Shown here: piece after piece, positions 1 through 8,005 of the stretch | Layout of the letters: the number at the start of each line of letters is the position of its first letter | How positions within the stretch are numbered: the stretch's first letter is position 1 | NCBI GenBank assembly: GCA_945876985.1 | Contig: CAMCQX010000006.1 | Coordinates: 1-15,546 of the forward strand | Direction of reading: 5' to 3' | Origin: Chitinophaga pinensis | Lineage (GTDB): Bacteria; Bacteroidota; Bacteroidia; UKL13-3 | DNA: 15,546 nt | Translations under genes and position numbers: made by a program | The notes under the pieces: generated by a model | Database searches by the model: none | What the model saw: the letters and a program-made list of their open reading frames with translations, nothing else | Told to the model about the DNA's origin: nothing

Positions 1-128
1 TTTCCTGCCTTTTCCTTAATTTGATTTACAATAGGCAGAGCAGAAATTAGTTTAACTTTATCAAACTCTTGTGTGAGGTATTTATTAAACTTGGCAACAC
101 CAAGAAACTTTTGAATAAACTTTTTCAA
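1..128 (-). CDS. Partial CDS of unknown function, N-terminus only
   Basis: An open frame runs on the minus strand from a TTG at 128-126 to the window edge, about 42 codons without a stop. It begins MKKFIQKFLGVAKFNKYL and continues as a charged amphipathic segment with many Lys and Glu. The TTG overlaps the TGA stop of the upstream glycosyltransferase (TTGA, a four-base overlap), which is typical of translational coupling in an operon and is the main reason to accept this start. There is no recognisable domain in the visible part. Given its neighbour it could be another glycosyltransferase or a methyltransferase of a surface polysaccharide operon, but that is inference from position only. Confidence 0.55.
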   Translation of the reverse strand, partial: MKKFIQKFLGVAKFNKYLTQEFDKVKLISALPIVNQIKEKAG

Positions 129-1039
129 TTTTTAATTTTTATAGTATGAGTAATTTTTTTGTAAAGGTAAAAAAACTTATTAGGATTGAAATAATGATCT
201 AATCCATATTTATCGGCTTTCTTATTAATTTCAATTTCAGTTGGATGTATAATTTTTGAAATTAAAAATGTTCTCATATTACTAAGCCCAAGAATATCAA
301 CTCCAGAAGTATGCGTTCCATTGTTATTAAACCCAATATTAGCAATCATATTTTTGTTTGGCAATATACTTAAACCATTGTTTTTCCAAACTGCATAAGT
401 CCATTGATAATCCCATGTTCCAATGGTTTTATTGATTACTTTTTTAAAAATATTGTTCCAAAACAAACGTTCTTTTTTTGTATCAAATTGTTTTTCAATC
501 AAAGTCTCAATTTCAGTTTCAGTTAAAAAACTTAAATCCACATTGTAGGCTTTCCATGCACGTTTCCAAGTAGCCCAACCCCAAATATGGTTGTAGTTTG
601 AAAAATAATAAGTCCCATCTCCTCTCACAATTCCATCTTGAAAATTATTCCCTGAAATATGCATGATTCTTTCATTAGAAGCATAATAGTTCAATAACGT
701 TTCGCAGTAAATATAAAAACTTTCATTAGGCAAACAATCGTCTTCTAAAATAATTCCCTGCTCTTCGTTTTCAAAAAACCAATCTATAGCCGAACTTACA
801 GCTATTTTACAGCCCAAATTTTCAGTTCTAAAAAGGGTTTTTATTTCACATTCCCAATCTATTAAATCTATAATGCTTCTTGTTTCCTGACAAAGCAAAT
901 CTTCACCTACTTTGTGTTTTCTTGCTCCATCGGCAGCTATGTAAAGTTTGGCGGGTTTTATACTTCTAATACTTTCAAACACCAGTTTTGTAGAATCTGG
1001 CCTATTAAATATTAAAAATAGTATTGGAGTTTGAAACAC
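125..1039 (-). CDS. Glycosyltransferase, HlpA-like / GT2-like (GT-A fold)
   Basis: This 304-residue protein is likely a cytoplasmic nucleotide-sugar-dependent transferase for surface polysaccharide or glycoprotein assembly. It starts directly with the nucleotide-binding strand, TPILFLIFNRPD (residues 4-15), as in Bacteroidota proteins annotated as nucleotide-diphospho-sugar transferase or HlpA-like. RTENLGC (71-77) precedes the metal-binding acidic motif LEDDCLP (98-104), which takes the place of DXD. An aromatic patch, GWATWKRAW (154-162), lies where these enzymes contact the acceptor. There is no signal peptide or membrane segment. The start is GTG at 1039-1037: an in-frame TAA lies two codons upstream and no ATG is nearby. 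A strong promoter precedes it and the next gene overlaps its stop. The donor and acceptor sugars cannot be read from the sequence. Confidence 0.85.
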   Translation of the reverse strand: MFQTPILFLIFNRPDSTKLVFESIRSIKPAKLYIAADGARKHKVGEDLLCQETRSIIDLIDWECEIKTLFRTENLGCKIAVSSAIDWFFENEEQGIILEDDCLPNESFYIYCETLLNYYASNERIMHISGNNFQDGIVRGDGTYYFSNYNHIWGWATWKRAWKAYNVDLSFLTETEIETLIEKQFDTKKERLFWNNIFKKVINKTIGTWDYQWTYAVWKNNGLSILPNKNMIANIGFNNNGTHTSGVDILGLSNMRTFLISKIIHPTEIEINKKADKYGLDHYFNPNKFFYLYKKITHTIKIKN

Positions 1040-1062
1040 GTTTTAGTATAAAATTTATTCAC

Positions 1063-1092
1063 CAAAAGTAACAAAATGTATATATTTTTCAA
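1063..1092 (-). promoter_or_regulatory. Bacteroidota-type promoter for the glycosyltransferase
   Basis: On the minus strand TTG (1092-1090) is followed after exactly 19 nt by TACTTTTG (1070-1063). This is a full match to the Bacteroidota -33/-7 consensus TTG-N19-TAnnTTTG. Transcription would start near 1056, leaving a leader of roughly 15-20 nt before the GTG at 1039. Confidence 0.72.
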
Positions 1093-1126
1093 GATTTATA
1101 ATTTTTTAATTGATAAATTAAAAAAC

Positions 1127-1134
1127 TAATTTCG
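1127..1134 (+). promoter_or_regulatory. Possible -7 element for the giant T9SS cargo gene
   Basis: TAATTTCG lies 32 bases before the ATG at 1167 and matches TAnnTTTG with one change. The nearest TTG (1110-1112) is only 14 nt away, too close for a standard -33 element, so this is weak. It is the best candidate in the 127-base AT-rich divergent spacer 1040-1166, which otherwise holds the glycosyltransferase promoter on the other strand. Confidence 0.3.
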
Positions 1135-1166
1135 CACGCACAAATTTTTTTTAAAAAATTAAAAAA

Positions 1167-4100
1167 ATGATTAAACAATTTTTTGTATGCACCATTATAT
1201 TTTTTAGCTTTTTTTTATCTAAAGCTCAAACTTTTAAATGGGCTCAAAAAATAGGAGGCACGAGTTCTGATTTTGCTAGGTCCATAGCAACAGACAATAA
1301 TGGAAACACTTTTATAATTGGAGGTTTTAATGGAACACTGATTTTTCCTGGAACAGGGAGTTTGGCATCAAGGTCATTGGTATCATTGGGTCAAAAAGAT
1401 ATTTATATTACAAAAATGGACTGTAATAAAAACTTAGTTTGGAAAAATTCCATAGGAAGTACAGGAAATGAATGTGCTAATTTTGGCTTTCTAAAAATTA
1501 AATACGACAATAAAGGCAATTTATACACAATAGGCGCATTTAGTGGTTCGGCTACTTTTACAACTACTTCTGGAACATCTCAAACTTTGGTTTCAAATGG
1601 AAGTGATGATATTTTCCTTGCAAAATATGATACGCTCGGTGTTTTAATATGGGCCATTAAATCGGGCGGAACTACTACAGATGAAGGTTGTAGCATCAAT
1701 ATAGATTATAATGGGAATATTGTAATTGGAGGTTTATTTAGTGGAACTGCTACTTTTGGTACTACATCGGGTTCAACCATTAACAAAACAGGTTCCGCTA
1801 GTCATGATTTATTTATTGCAAAATATTTGCCCTCAGGCATACTTCAATGGGTAAATACTGCAGGAGGAGCCGGCCTAGAATTGGCAATTGATATTTGTTT
1901 TGACAAACAAAATAACATATATGTAGCAGGAAGTTTTGGTTATTCGGGGGCATCAACAACTTTTGGCACTATAACAATAACAAATGCTTTAAGATGGGGT
2001 GGCTTTATTGCAAAGACTACAAGTAGCGGAACTTGGATTTGGGTGAATAGCATGGGTAGCGCTGCTGACGAGGGAATGTCAAGCTGTGTATTAGATGAGT
2101 TTAGTAATGTTTATACCATTGGTCATTTTGGGATAGGCAATTCCGCATTTAGTTCAAATTCACCCGGCTCAAGCTTGCCGTTATTAAACAATGGAGCTTA
2201 CGATGTTTGTTTATCATCGTACGATAGTGCTGGTGTATTAAGATGGGTAAAAGTAATTGGTGGAACAGGGGTTGAATATGGATGGGATATTTGTTTTAAT
2301 AAAGAAAACAACCTTGTTGCCTCTGGTTATTTTAACAATACAGTAAATTTCGGAAACAGTGTAATACTTACTTCAAATGGTTTAGGCGATGGTTTTATTT
2401 GTAAAGTTGACCCCACAAATGGTTCAACTATCAATGCATTAAAAATGGGAGGTAGTGGGGAAGATTATTGTTATGCAACAGTTCCCGATAATTTTGGCAA
2501 TTTATTCACTTGTGGATTTTTTTCTATTACTGCTACTTTCGGAACAAATACTTTAATAAGTTCAGGAGCCGAAGATTCTTATTTTGCAAAAATTGCTCCT
2601 CCTAATCCATTCAAACTTAAACTACCTGTTTCAATTAATTTGTGTGCCGGTGATAGTTCAATTCTCTATCCTATTGATACATTTAGTGGTGTTACATTCC
2701 AATGGTTTAGAAATAATTTGGCCATTGCAGGCGCAAACCAATTTTCATACAAAGCTAAATTAGCTGGAACTTATTTTTTAAAAGTTACTAATAACTGCAA
2801 TGAAATAGACTCATCGGAAAGTATTACTTTGTTTTTTACCATAGCAAGTGTAAACGCAGGCAATGATGTTACTATTTGTAAAGGTGATAGCGTTCAATTA
2901 AATGCAATTGGTGCAACAAATTATTTTTGGTTTCCAAGTATAGGACTCAGTAATGTGAACATAGCAAATCCGTATGCAAAACCAGCAGATACTACCACTT
3001 ATATTATTAGAGGAGTAACGGGCGTTTGTTTGGTTTACGACACTGTAAAAGTAATTGTTAAACCAATATTGGCGCAAGCAGGAATTGATTCAACCATTTG
3101 TTTGGGCGATAGCATTCGTTTAAATGCAAATGCAATTGGTACGGCCTATTGGCAAAATTCATTGTTTTTAACCGATAGCAACGTTTTAAATACATTTGTA
3201 AAACCAACAAATTCTATCAATTATATTTTAAAAGTTACAAATTTAGGCTGCTTAAAATATGATACTGTTCGCATAACTGTTAATAATCCGCAGGCAAATG
3301 CTGGAATAGATAAAACTATTTGTTTGGGCGATAGCGTGAGAATGGCAGGAAGTGGAACGGGTATTTTTAAATGGAGTCCAAATTATTTTTTATTTGATAG
3401 TAGCCAATTAAACTCATTTGTTAAACCTCAAATTACAACCAATTATTTGCTCACAGCAAGCATTGGCCGATGCATTAAAAAAGATACAGTACAAGTTATC
3501 GTTAACCAAGTTTCAGTTCAATTAGGACGAGATACTTCACTTTGTTTTGGCGACAGCATTCGTTTAACGGCTTCAACAATTGGGAGCATTGCATGGCAAA
3601 AAAACAATGCTATTTTAGATTCTACCCTTTTAAATCCAATTGTAAAACCACAAATTACTTCACAATATATTTTAGAAGCAAGAAGCGGTGTTTGTGTTAA
3701 ACGCGATACAATAAATGTACTTATTTATCATCCAATAAGCAATGCTTCCATTAATCAAAATATTTGTTTAGGCGACAGTATTCAGCTAAATGGAACTGGA
3801 TATAATTCACTAAAATGGTATCCAAGCATTGGTTTAACCGATAGCTCAGTAGCCAATACTTTTGCTAAACCAATTATAACAACTGATTATATTTTATTAG
3901 CTAAAGATGGTTATTGCATTGCTCGCGATACCGTAAGAATAAATGTTACTTCAGTTTCAGCAAACGCTGGAATCGACAAAGGTATTTGTCCTGGCGATAG
4001 TGTTCAGTTAAATGCCAATGCAATTGGTTTATATTATTGGGAAAATAACTTGGGCTTATCAAATTACACGGTTTTAAATCCATATGCAAAACCTACCATT

Positions 4101-5612
4101 ACTACAAAATATATTTTAACAGCCACAAATAATACTTGTATAAAACATGATACTGTGCAAGTGAGTGTTTCATTGCCATTGGCACTAAACGCAGGTAAGG
4201 ACACTTCACTTTGTGTGGGTGATTCTATTCAATTAATAGCAACTGGTGGCTTTAATTACAAATGGACTCCAAACTCATTGGTAAGTGATTCTACTATTTT
4301 TAATCCATTTGTTAAACCAACTACAACTACTAATTTTATTGTAAAAAGTGGTTTCAGTGGTTGTTTATATGCTGATACAATAAATGTATTGGTTAGAAAT
4401 TTACCAATGATAGATGCTGGAATTGGAGGACAAATTTGTGTGAACGATAGTTTCTTATTACAAGGAAGTGGGGTTGGAATTACTCGTTGGTATCCTAATT
4501 TTTTGGTTAAAGATTCAACTTCATTGATTACTTATTCCAAACCATTAACTACCACAAAATTTTATTTGAATGTAAATAATGGATATTGCAAAAACCTTGA
4601 TAGTGTTAACATCATTGTAAATAACCCTATTTCAATAAATGCCGGATTAGATAAAACCATTTGCGAATTTGATACCACTTTTTTAACTGTTAATGGAGCC
4701 ACTGAGGTAAGGTGGACCTCGGCAAAATATTTAAGTGATTCTACTTCCTTAAATCCTAAAGCATTTCCAATTACAACTACTAAGTTTTTTGTAAAAAGTA
4801 TAAATGTTCAATGCCCTGCATTCGATACTGTACAAGTGAATGTAAATTTGAAACCAATAGTAAATGCTGGCAATGACACCATTCTTTGTACTGGTTTTCC
4901 TTTTCAATTAAACGGAAAGGTAGTGAATGGCGATATTTTTTCATGGCAGCCGGCAAACGAAATAAATAATCCAACAGTATTAAATCCAATTTTATCCATT
5001 CCAAAATCAAAATATTATTATTTAAATGCTGTAAATAGCAATGGAAACTGTTCGGCAAATGATTCTATAAAAATAACAATGGACAGTGTTATTGCCATCA
5101 TTTCTTCCAATGTTTCTGAAGGAGGAATTCCTTTAAAAGTTCAGTTTAACAGTAACTCTATTAACGCAAATTCCTATTTATGGGATTTTGATAAATTGGG
5201 TAGTTCTATTGTTGAAAATCCTATTTATATATTTGAAAACGAAGGAACATACGCTGTAATATTACATGCTAAAAACAATAACGGCTGCGTTGATACTGCC
5301 ATGCTAACCATTATAGCAAGTGGCGAATTAATCATTCATATTCCTAATGTTTTTACACCAAATAATGATTTAATAAATGATAATTTTGAGAATAAACTCA
5401 GCAGCTATGGCAATTTAAAATATTTGAAAGGCACCATTTGGAATAGATGGGGTCAACAAATTTATGAATATTACATGCCAAATGGCAAATGGTGGGATGG
5501 AACTTATATGGGTAATGATTGTTCGGAGGGTGTTTATTTTTATATGATAGAGGCAGAAAGCAAGTTGGGCAAAAAATATAAAATTCATGGAACAGTAACC
5601 TTGATGAGATAA
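1167..5612 (+). CDS. Giant T9SS-secreted protein: beta-propeller, Ig-like repeats, PKD, gliding-type CTD
   Basis: This 1481-residue protein is exported across both membranes and probably attached to the cell surface. A signal peptide (about 1-20, cut near SKA/QTF) starts at an ATG after an A-rich leader. Residues 22-475 carry seven repeats of the SBBP type, with a core like N-G-N-x-Y-x-x-G-x-F-x-G at about 44, 115, 182, 248, 312, 380 and 443; this suggests a seven-bladed beta-propeller. A diverged Ig-like module follows (about 480-560). Ten tandem modules (563 to about 1310) share NAG-D-x-x-ICxGDS, a central W, a KP-x-x-TT-x-Y segment and a late Cys before DTV; the two Cys per module may form a disulfide. 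Residues 1311-1388 look PKD-like (SYLWDFD). The end (about 1392-1481: PNVFTPNNDLINDNF, WNRWGQ, YFYMIEA) is the gliding-motility-associated C-terminal domain (TIGR04131, type B T9SS signal). Adhesion or matrix function is inference. Confidence 0.93.
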   Translation: MIKQFFVCTIIFFSFFLSKAQTFKWAQKIGGTSSDFARSIATDNNGNTFIIGGFNGTLIFPGTGSLASRSLVSLGQKDIYITKMDCNKNLVWKNSIGSTGNECANFGFLKIKYDNKGNLYTIGAFSGSATFTTTSGTSQTLVSNGSDDIFLAKYDTLGVLIWAIKSGGTTTDEGCSINIDYNGNIVIGGLFSGTATFGTTSGSTINKTGSASHDLFIAKYLPSGILQWVNTAGGAGLELAIDICFDKQNNIYVAGSFGYSGASTTFGTITITNALRWGGFIAKTTSSGTWIWVNSMGSAADEGMSSCVLDEFSNVYTIGHFGIGNSAFSSNSPGSSLPLLNNGAYDVCLSSYDSAGVLRWVKVIGGTGVEYGWDICFNKENNLVASGYFNNTVNFGNSVILTSNGLGDGFICKVDPTNGSTINALKMGGSGEDYCYATVPDNFGNLFTCGFFSITATFGTNTLISSGAEDSYFAKIAPPNPFKLKLPVSINLCAGDSSILYPIDTFSGVTFQWFRNNLAIAGANQFSYKAKLAGTYFLKVTNNCNEIDSSESITLFFTIASVNAGNDVTICKGDSVQLNAIGATNYFWFPSIGLSNVNIANPYAKPADTTTYIIRGVTGVCLVYDTVKVIVKPILAQAGIDSTICLGDSIRLNANAIGTAYWQNSLFLTDSNVLNTFVKPTNSINYILKVTNLGCLKYDTVRITVNNPQANAGIDKTICLGDSVRMAGSGTGIFKWSPNYFLFDSSQLNSFVKPQITTNYLLTASIGRCIKKDTVQVIVNQVSVQLGRDTSLCFGDSIRLTASTIGSIAWQKNNAILDSTLLNPIVKPQITSQYILEARSGVCVKRDTINVLIYHPISNASINQNICLGDSIQLNGTGYNSLKWYPSIGLTDSSVANTFAKPIITTDYILLAKDGYCIARDTVRINVTSVSANAGIDKGICPGDSVQLNANAIGLYYWENNLGLSNYTVLNPYAKPTITTKYILTATNNTCIKHDTVQVSVSLPLALNAGKDTSLCVGDSIQLIATGGFNYKWTPNSLVSDSTIFNPFVKPTTTTNFIVKSGFSGCLYADTINVLVRNLPMIDAGIGGQICVNDSFLLQGSGVGITRWYPNFLVKDSTSLITYSKPLTTTKFYLNVNNGYCKNLDSVNIIVNNPISINAGLDKTICEFDTTFLTVNGATEVRWTSAKYLSDSTSLNPKAFPITTTKFFVKSINVQCPAFDTVQVNVNLKPIVNAGNDTILCTGFPFQLNGKVVNGDIFSWQPANEINNPTVLNPILSIPKSKYYYLNAVNSNGNCSANDSIKITMDSVIAIISSNVSEGGIPLKVQFNSNSINANSYLWDFDKLGSSIVENPIYIFENEGTYAVILHAKNNNGCVDTAMLTIIASGELIIHIPNVFTPNNDLINDNFENKLSSYGNLKYLKGTIWNRWGQQIYEYYMPNGKWWDGTYMGNDCSEGVYFYMIEAESKLGKKYKIHGTVTLMR
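2850..5096 (+). repeat. Ten tandem Ig-like coding modules, 222 or 225 bp each
   Basis: Aligned on the first codon of the N/Q/D-A-G motif, modules start at 2853, 3075, 3297, 3519, 3741, 3963, 4188, 4413, 4638 and 4863. The spacings are five of 222 bp followed by four of 225 bp. Each translated module keeps ICxGDS near its start, KP-x-x-TT-x-Y in the middle and C-x-x-x-DTV near its end. The last two modules lose the GDS motif (CEFDTT, CTGFPF). DNA identity between modules is moderate, so the array is old or diversifying and is not a fresh amplification. Confidence 0.88.
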
Positions 5613-5614
5613 AC

Positions 5615-5641
5615 AATATTTTACAATAAAACCAAAATATT
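5615..5641 (+). terminator. Weak AT-only hairpin after the T9SS cargo gene
   Basis: AATATTTT (5615-5622) and AAAATATT (5634-5641) form a perfect 8-bp stem with an 11-nt loop just after the stop codon, followed by a T-rich stretch (5643-5652). The stem has no G-C pair, so termination may be inefficient and the sugar cluster could be partly co-transcribed. Confidence 0.35.
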
Positions 5642-5645
5642 CTCT

Positions 5646-5653
5646 TATTTTTG
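5646..5653 (+). promoter_or_regulatory. -7 promoter element for the methyltransferase/GT cluster
   Basis: TATTTTTG is an exact TAnnTTTG match 19 bases before the ATG at 5673. No clear TTG sits 17-23 nt upstream (only TTA at 5621-5623), so the -33 part is poor. Confidence 0.45.
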
Positions 5654-5672
5654 ACGCTTTGATATTTTATTT

Positions 5673-6416
5673 ATGTTAAACAAACTACTAAAGTCATTTA
5701 ATTTTCAACTTATAAAAACAAACCAATCAGAAAACAAATTTCCTGATTTTGAACCCTCGTTCAATTCAATTATGGAAACTTGCAAACCATTTACAATGAC
5801 TTCTGAAGAAAGGCTTTATTCGTTTAACAAGGCAGTTGAATACATAGTAAAAAACAATATTGAAGGCGACATAGTTGAATGTGGTGTTTGGAAAGGGGGA
5901 AGCTCTATGTGTGCTATGTTAAGTTTGGTTCAATTAAATGCTGCTAACAGAAACTTTTTCCTTTATGATACTTTTGATGGAATGAGTGAACCAAGCGATA
6001 TGGATGCTGATCTTTTGGGAGTAGATGCTAAAAATCTTTTAAGTCAATCAGAAAAAACAACTGAAGATGTAATGTGGTGTTACGCTCCAATAGATGATGT
6101 AAAAAACAATATAGCTAAAACTCAATATCCTTCAAATTTGATAAATTATGTGAAAGGAAAAGTAGAAGATACAATTCCCGAAACTATGCCAAATAAAATA
6201 GCTATTTTGCGATTAGATACTGATTGGTATGAATCTACCTACCACGAATTAGTTCATTTGTTTCCAAAATTAGTTACAGGTGGAGTTATAATTATTGATG
6301 ATTACGGCCATTGGAAGGGTGCAAGAGAAGCAGTTGACAAATATTTTAAAGAACAAGGTGTTCAAATTTTATTGAACAGAATAGATTACACAGGTAGAAT
6401 TGGAATAAAAAACTAA
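5673..6416 (+). CDS. TylF/MycF-family O-methyltransferase
   Basis: This 247-residue protein is a SAM-dependent O-methyltransferase of the TylF/MycF/NovP family (macrocin O-methyltransferase type), which methylates sugar hydroxyls. Motif I is VECGVWKGGSS (68-78), the SAM-binding loop. YDTFDGM (98-104) is the strongly conserved second motif. LRLDTDWYEST (179-189) and IIIDDYGHWKG (206-216) provide the Asp residues that bind the divalent metal in this family. Length is normal and there is no signal peptide, so it acts in the cytoplasm. It leads a run of four plus-strand genes; only 3 nt separate it from the next methyltransferase. In Bacteroidota such enzymes usually sit in surface polysaccharide loci, so the substrate here is probably a nucleotide-linked or lipid-linked sugar, not an antibiotic; that is inference from the neighbours. 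Confidence 0.9.
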   Translation: MLNKLLKSFNFQLIKTNQSENKFPDFEPSFNSIMETCKPFTMTSEERLYSFNKAVEYIVKNNIEGDIVECGVWKGGSSMCAMLSLVQLNAANRNFFLYDTFDGMSEPSDMDADLLGVDAKNLLSQSEKTTEDVMWCYAPIDDVKNNIAKTQYPSNLINYVKGKVEDTIPETMPNKIAILRLDTDWYESTYHELVHLFPKLVTGGVIIIDDYGHWKGAREAVDKYFKEQGVQILLNRIDYTGRIGIKN

Positions 6417-6419
6417 AAT

Positions 6420-7082
6420 ATGCTTTACGAAGAATCACTTTGGTTTAAAAAAATTATTCAACAATATGCACAGCCAAATGCTTTGGTTTTAAATATTGGT
6501 TCAAGTACAAAAGAATTTATTGAAGTAACACAACCATACATTAAAGCAAACTTGCTTGATGAGTTTGCTAAAAAAAATTGTACAGTAAAAAATATAGACA
6601 TTAAACAAGCTGAAGGCGTTGATTTTGTTGGTGATGTGACTGACCCTTCATTTATTGAAAAACTAAAACAACAAAATGCTTCATTTGTTATTTGTTCAAA
6701 CTTATTGGAACATTTAACTGATCGAACATCATTTTGTGAAGCATTGGTTAAAATAATGAATGCTGATACAAAATTAATTATTTCGGTTCCTTATAATTTT
6801 CCATATCACGAAGATCCCATCGATACCATGTATCGACCAAATTTAAACGAATTACAACAAGCTTTTCCCTCTTTAAAATTAGTAGAAGGACAAATTGTAG
6901 ATTGTGGTACTTACTTTAACTATTCCACCAAACAATTAGACACAATTAGTAAGCTGGTTTCATTTTTTAAACTTTCGGTAGCTAGCATAATTGCTTCACT
7001 TACTAATAAAGAAAAGCATGAGCGTTTAACCGCTAATTTTAAACATATTTCTGCTACTTGTGCTATTTATAAATTAAATTAA
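6420..7082 (+). CDS. Class I SAM-dependent methyltransferase
   Basis: This 220-residue protein has a Rossmann-type methyltransferase layout. The SAM-binding loop is VLNIGSSTKEF (23-33). An acidic residue at the end of strand 2 (D60, in KNIDIKQ) would bind the ribose. DFVGDVTD (68-75) supplies the adenine-binding position, and SNLLEHLTDR (93-102) is the motif after strand 4, as in methyltransferase type 11/UbiE-like proteins. PYNFPYHEDPID (124-135) suggests a substrate-pocket lid. Its start lies 3 nt after the stop of the TylF-type gene and its stop is 3 nt before the GT8 start, so the three are clearly one operon. It probably methylates a sugar or lipid-linked intermediate made by its neighbours. 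The exact substrate is unknown. Confidence 0.82.
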   Translation: MLYEESLWFKKIIQQYAQPNALVLNIGSSTKEFIEVTQPYIKANLLDEFAKKNCTVKNIDIKQAEGVDFVGDVTDPSFIEKLKQQNASFVICSNLLEHLTDRTSFCEALVKIMNADTKLIISVPYNFPYHEDPIDTMYRPNLNELQQAFPSLKLVEGQIVDCGTYFNYSTKQLDTISKLVSFFKLSVASIIASLTNKEKHERLTANFKHISATCAIYKLN

Positions 7083-7085
7083 ACA

Positions 7086-7991
7086 GTGATTCATATAGCA
7101 TGTGCAGCCGATAATAAATATATACAACACACTGTTGTAATGCTTACATCATTGTTTGAAAATAACAATGAAAATCAAATTCACATTCACTTTTTTAGCG
7201 CTGATTTTAGCACCGAAAATGAAAATAAAGTAAAGCAAACCGTTTTTAAATATCAGCAGCTTTTTACGTTTTATCCATTAGATGCTTCACTTTTTAAGGA
7301 CTGTTATGTTTCTGATCATGTATCATTTGCTACCTATTACAGGATAGTAATTCCTGATTTTTTAATTCATCAAACCAATAAAATTTTATACTTAGACACA
7401 GACATTGTGGTTTGTGAAAACCTAAAACCATTATGGGATATTAATATTGAAAACTATACCATTGGAGCGGTAAATGAAATAAATGATGAAGGGCCTTCTA
7501 GACTTGGGTTTGACGAAAAATATAAATATTTTAATGCTGGAATATTATTAATAAATGCAAAAACGTGGGTTACAGAAAATTTAAAGGATACATTGTTTAA
7601 ATACATAAAAACACATTTCAACAAATTAACTTTTTGGGACCAAGATGCATTAAATGCTAATTTATATAATAAACGTTTAATAATTGATCCAAAATGGAAT
7701 CAGTTAAGTTCTGTTTTTGAAGTAGATAATACTACTTTGTTAGCTTACTATTCTATCAGTGAAATAAAGCAACTAAAACAATTTCCAGCCATTATTCACT
7801 TTTCAGGATCTTCAAAACCATGGGATTTATTAAATATTCATCCTTTCAAAAGCATTTATTACAAATATTTAAAACTTACAGAATGGAAAAATGTAAGACC
7901 TAAAATAAATGTTATGAACTTATCCAAGCTTGCACTTTTAAAATTTTTAGGCAAAAAAAAATATACCGCTTTTTTTGAACTGTTTCGCTAA
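7086..7991 (+). CDS. Glycosyltransferase family 8 (LPS galactosyl/glucosyltransferase type)
   Basis: This 301-residue retaining glycosyltransferase is of the RfaJ/LgtC type. It opens with IHIACAADNKYIQHT (2-16), the UDP-sugar-binding N-terminus of GT8. The metal-binding DXD motif is LYLDTDIVV (101-109, D104 and D106). FNAGILLINAKTW (149-161) and WDQDALN (184-190) are the donor and acceptor loops. HFSGSSKPW (238-246) is the C-terminal GT8 motif whose His contributes to Mn2+ binding. No signal peptide is present. The start is GTG at 7086, 3 nt after the previous stop; no ATG fits as well. It would add a hexose to a surface glycan in the cytoplasm, working with the two methyltransferases upstream. 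Confidence 0.9.
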   Translation: MIHIACAADNKYIQHTVVMLTSLFENNNENQIHIHFFSADFSTENENKVKQTVFKYQQLFTFYPLDASLFKDCYVSDHVSFATYYRIVIPDFLIHQTNKILYLDTDIVVCENLKPLWDINIENYTIGAVNEINDEGPSRLGFDEKYKYFNAGILLINAKTWVTENLKDTLFKYIKTHFNKLTFWDQDALNANLYNKRLIIDPKWNQLSSVFEVDNTTLLAYYSISEIKQLKQFPAIIHFSGSSKPWDLLNIHPFKSIYYKYLKLTEWKNVRPKINVMNLSKLALLKFLGKKKYTAFFELFR

Positions 7992-8005
7992 ATTTTCTTT
8001 ATTGA

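Noticed and set aside
4780..5058. Open frame of 92 codons on the minus strand inside the giant T9SS cargo gene
   Set aside because: It lies entirely within the repeat-containing coding region of a clear gene, has no family-like sequence, promoter or start context, and is explained by codon bias of the opposite strand. The same holds for 5398-5616, 7999-8238, 8263-8451, 9309-9521, 9840-10046, 11223-11498 and the two frames at 15104-15344.
2850..5096. CRISPR-like or satellite repeat array
   Set aside because: The periodicity is in frame, encodes conserved Ig-like modules with Cys, Trp and GDS, and the DNA copies are diverged. There are no short identical repeats with unique spacers.
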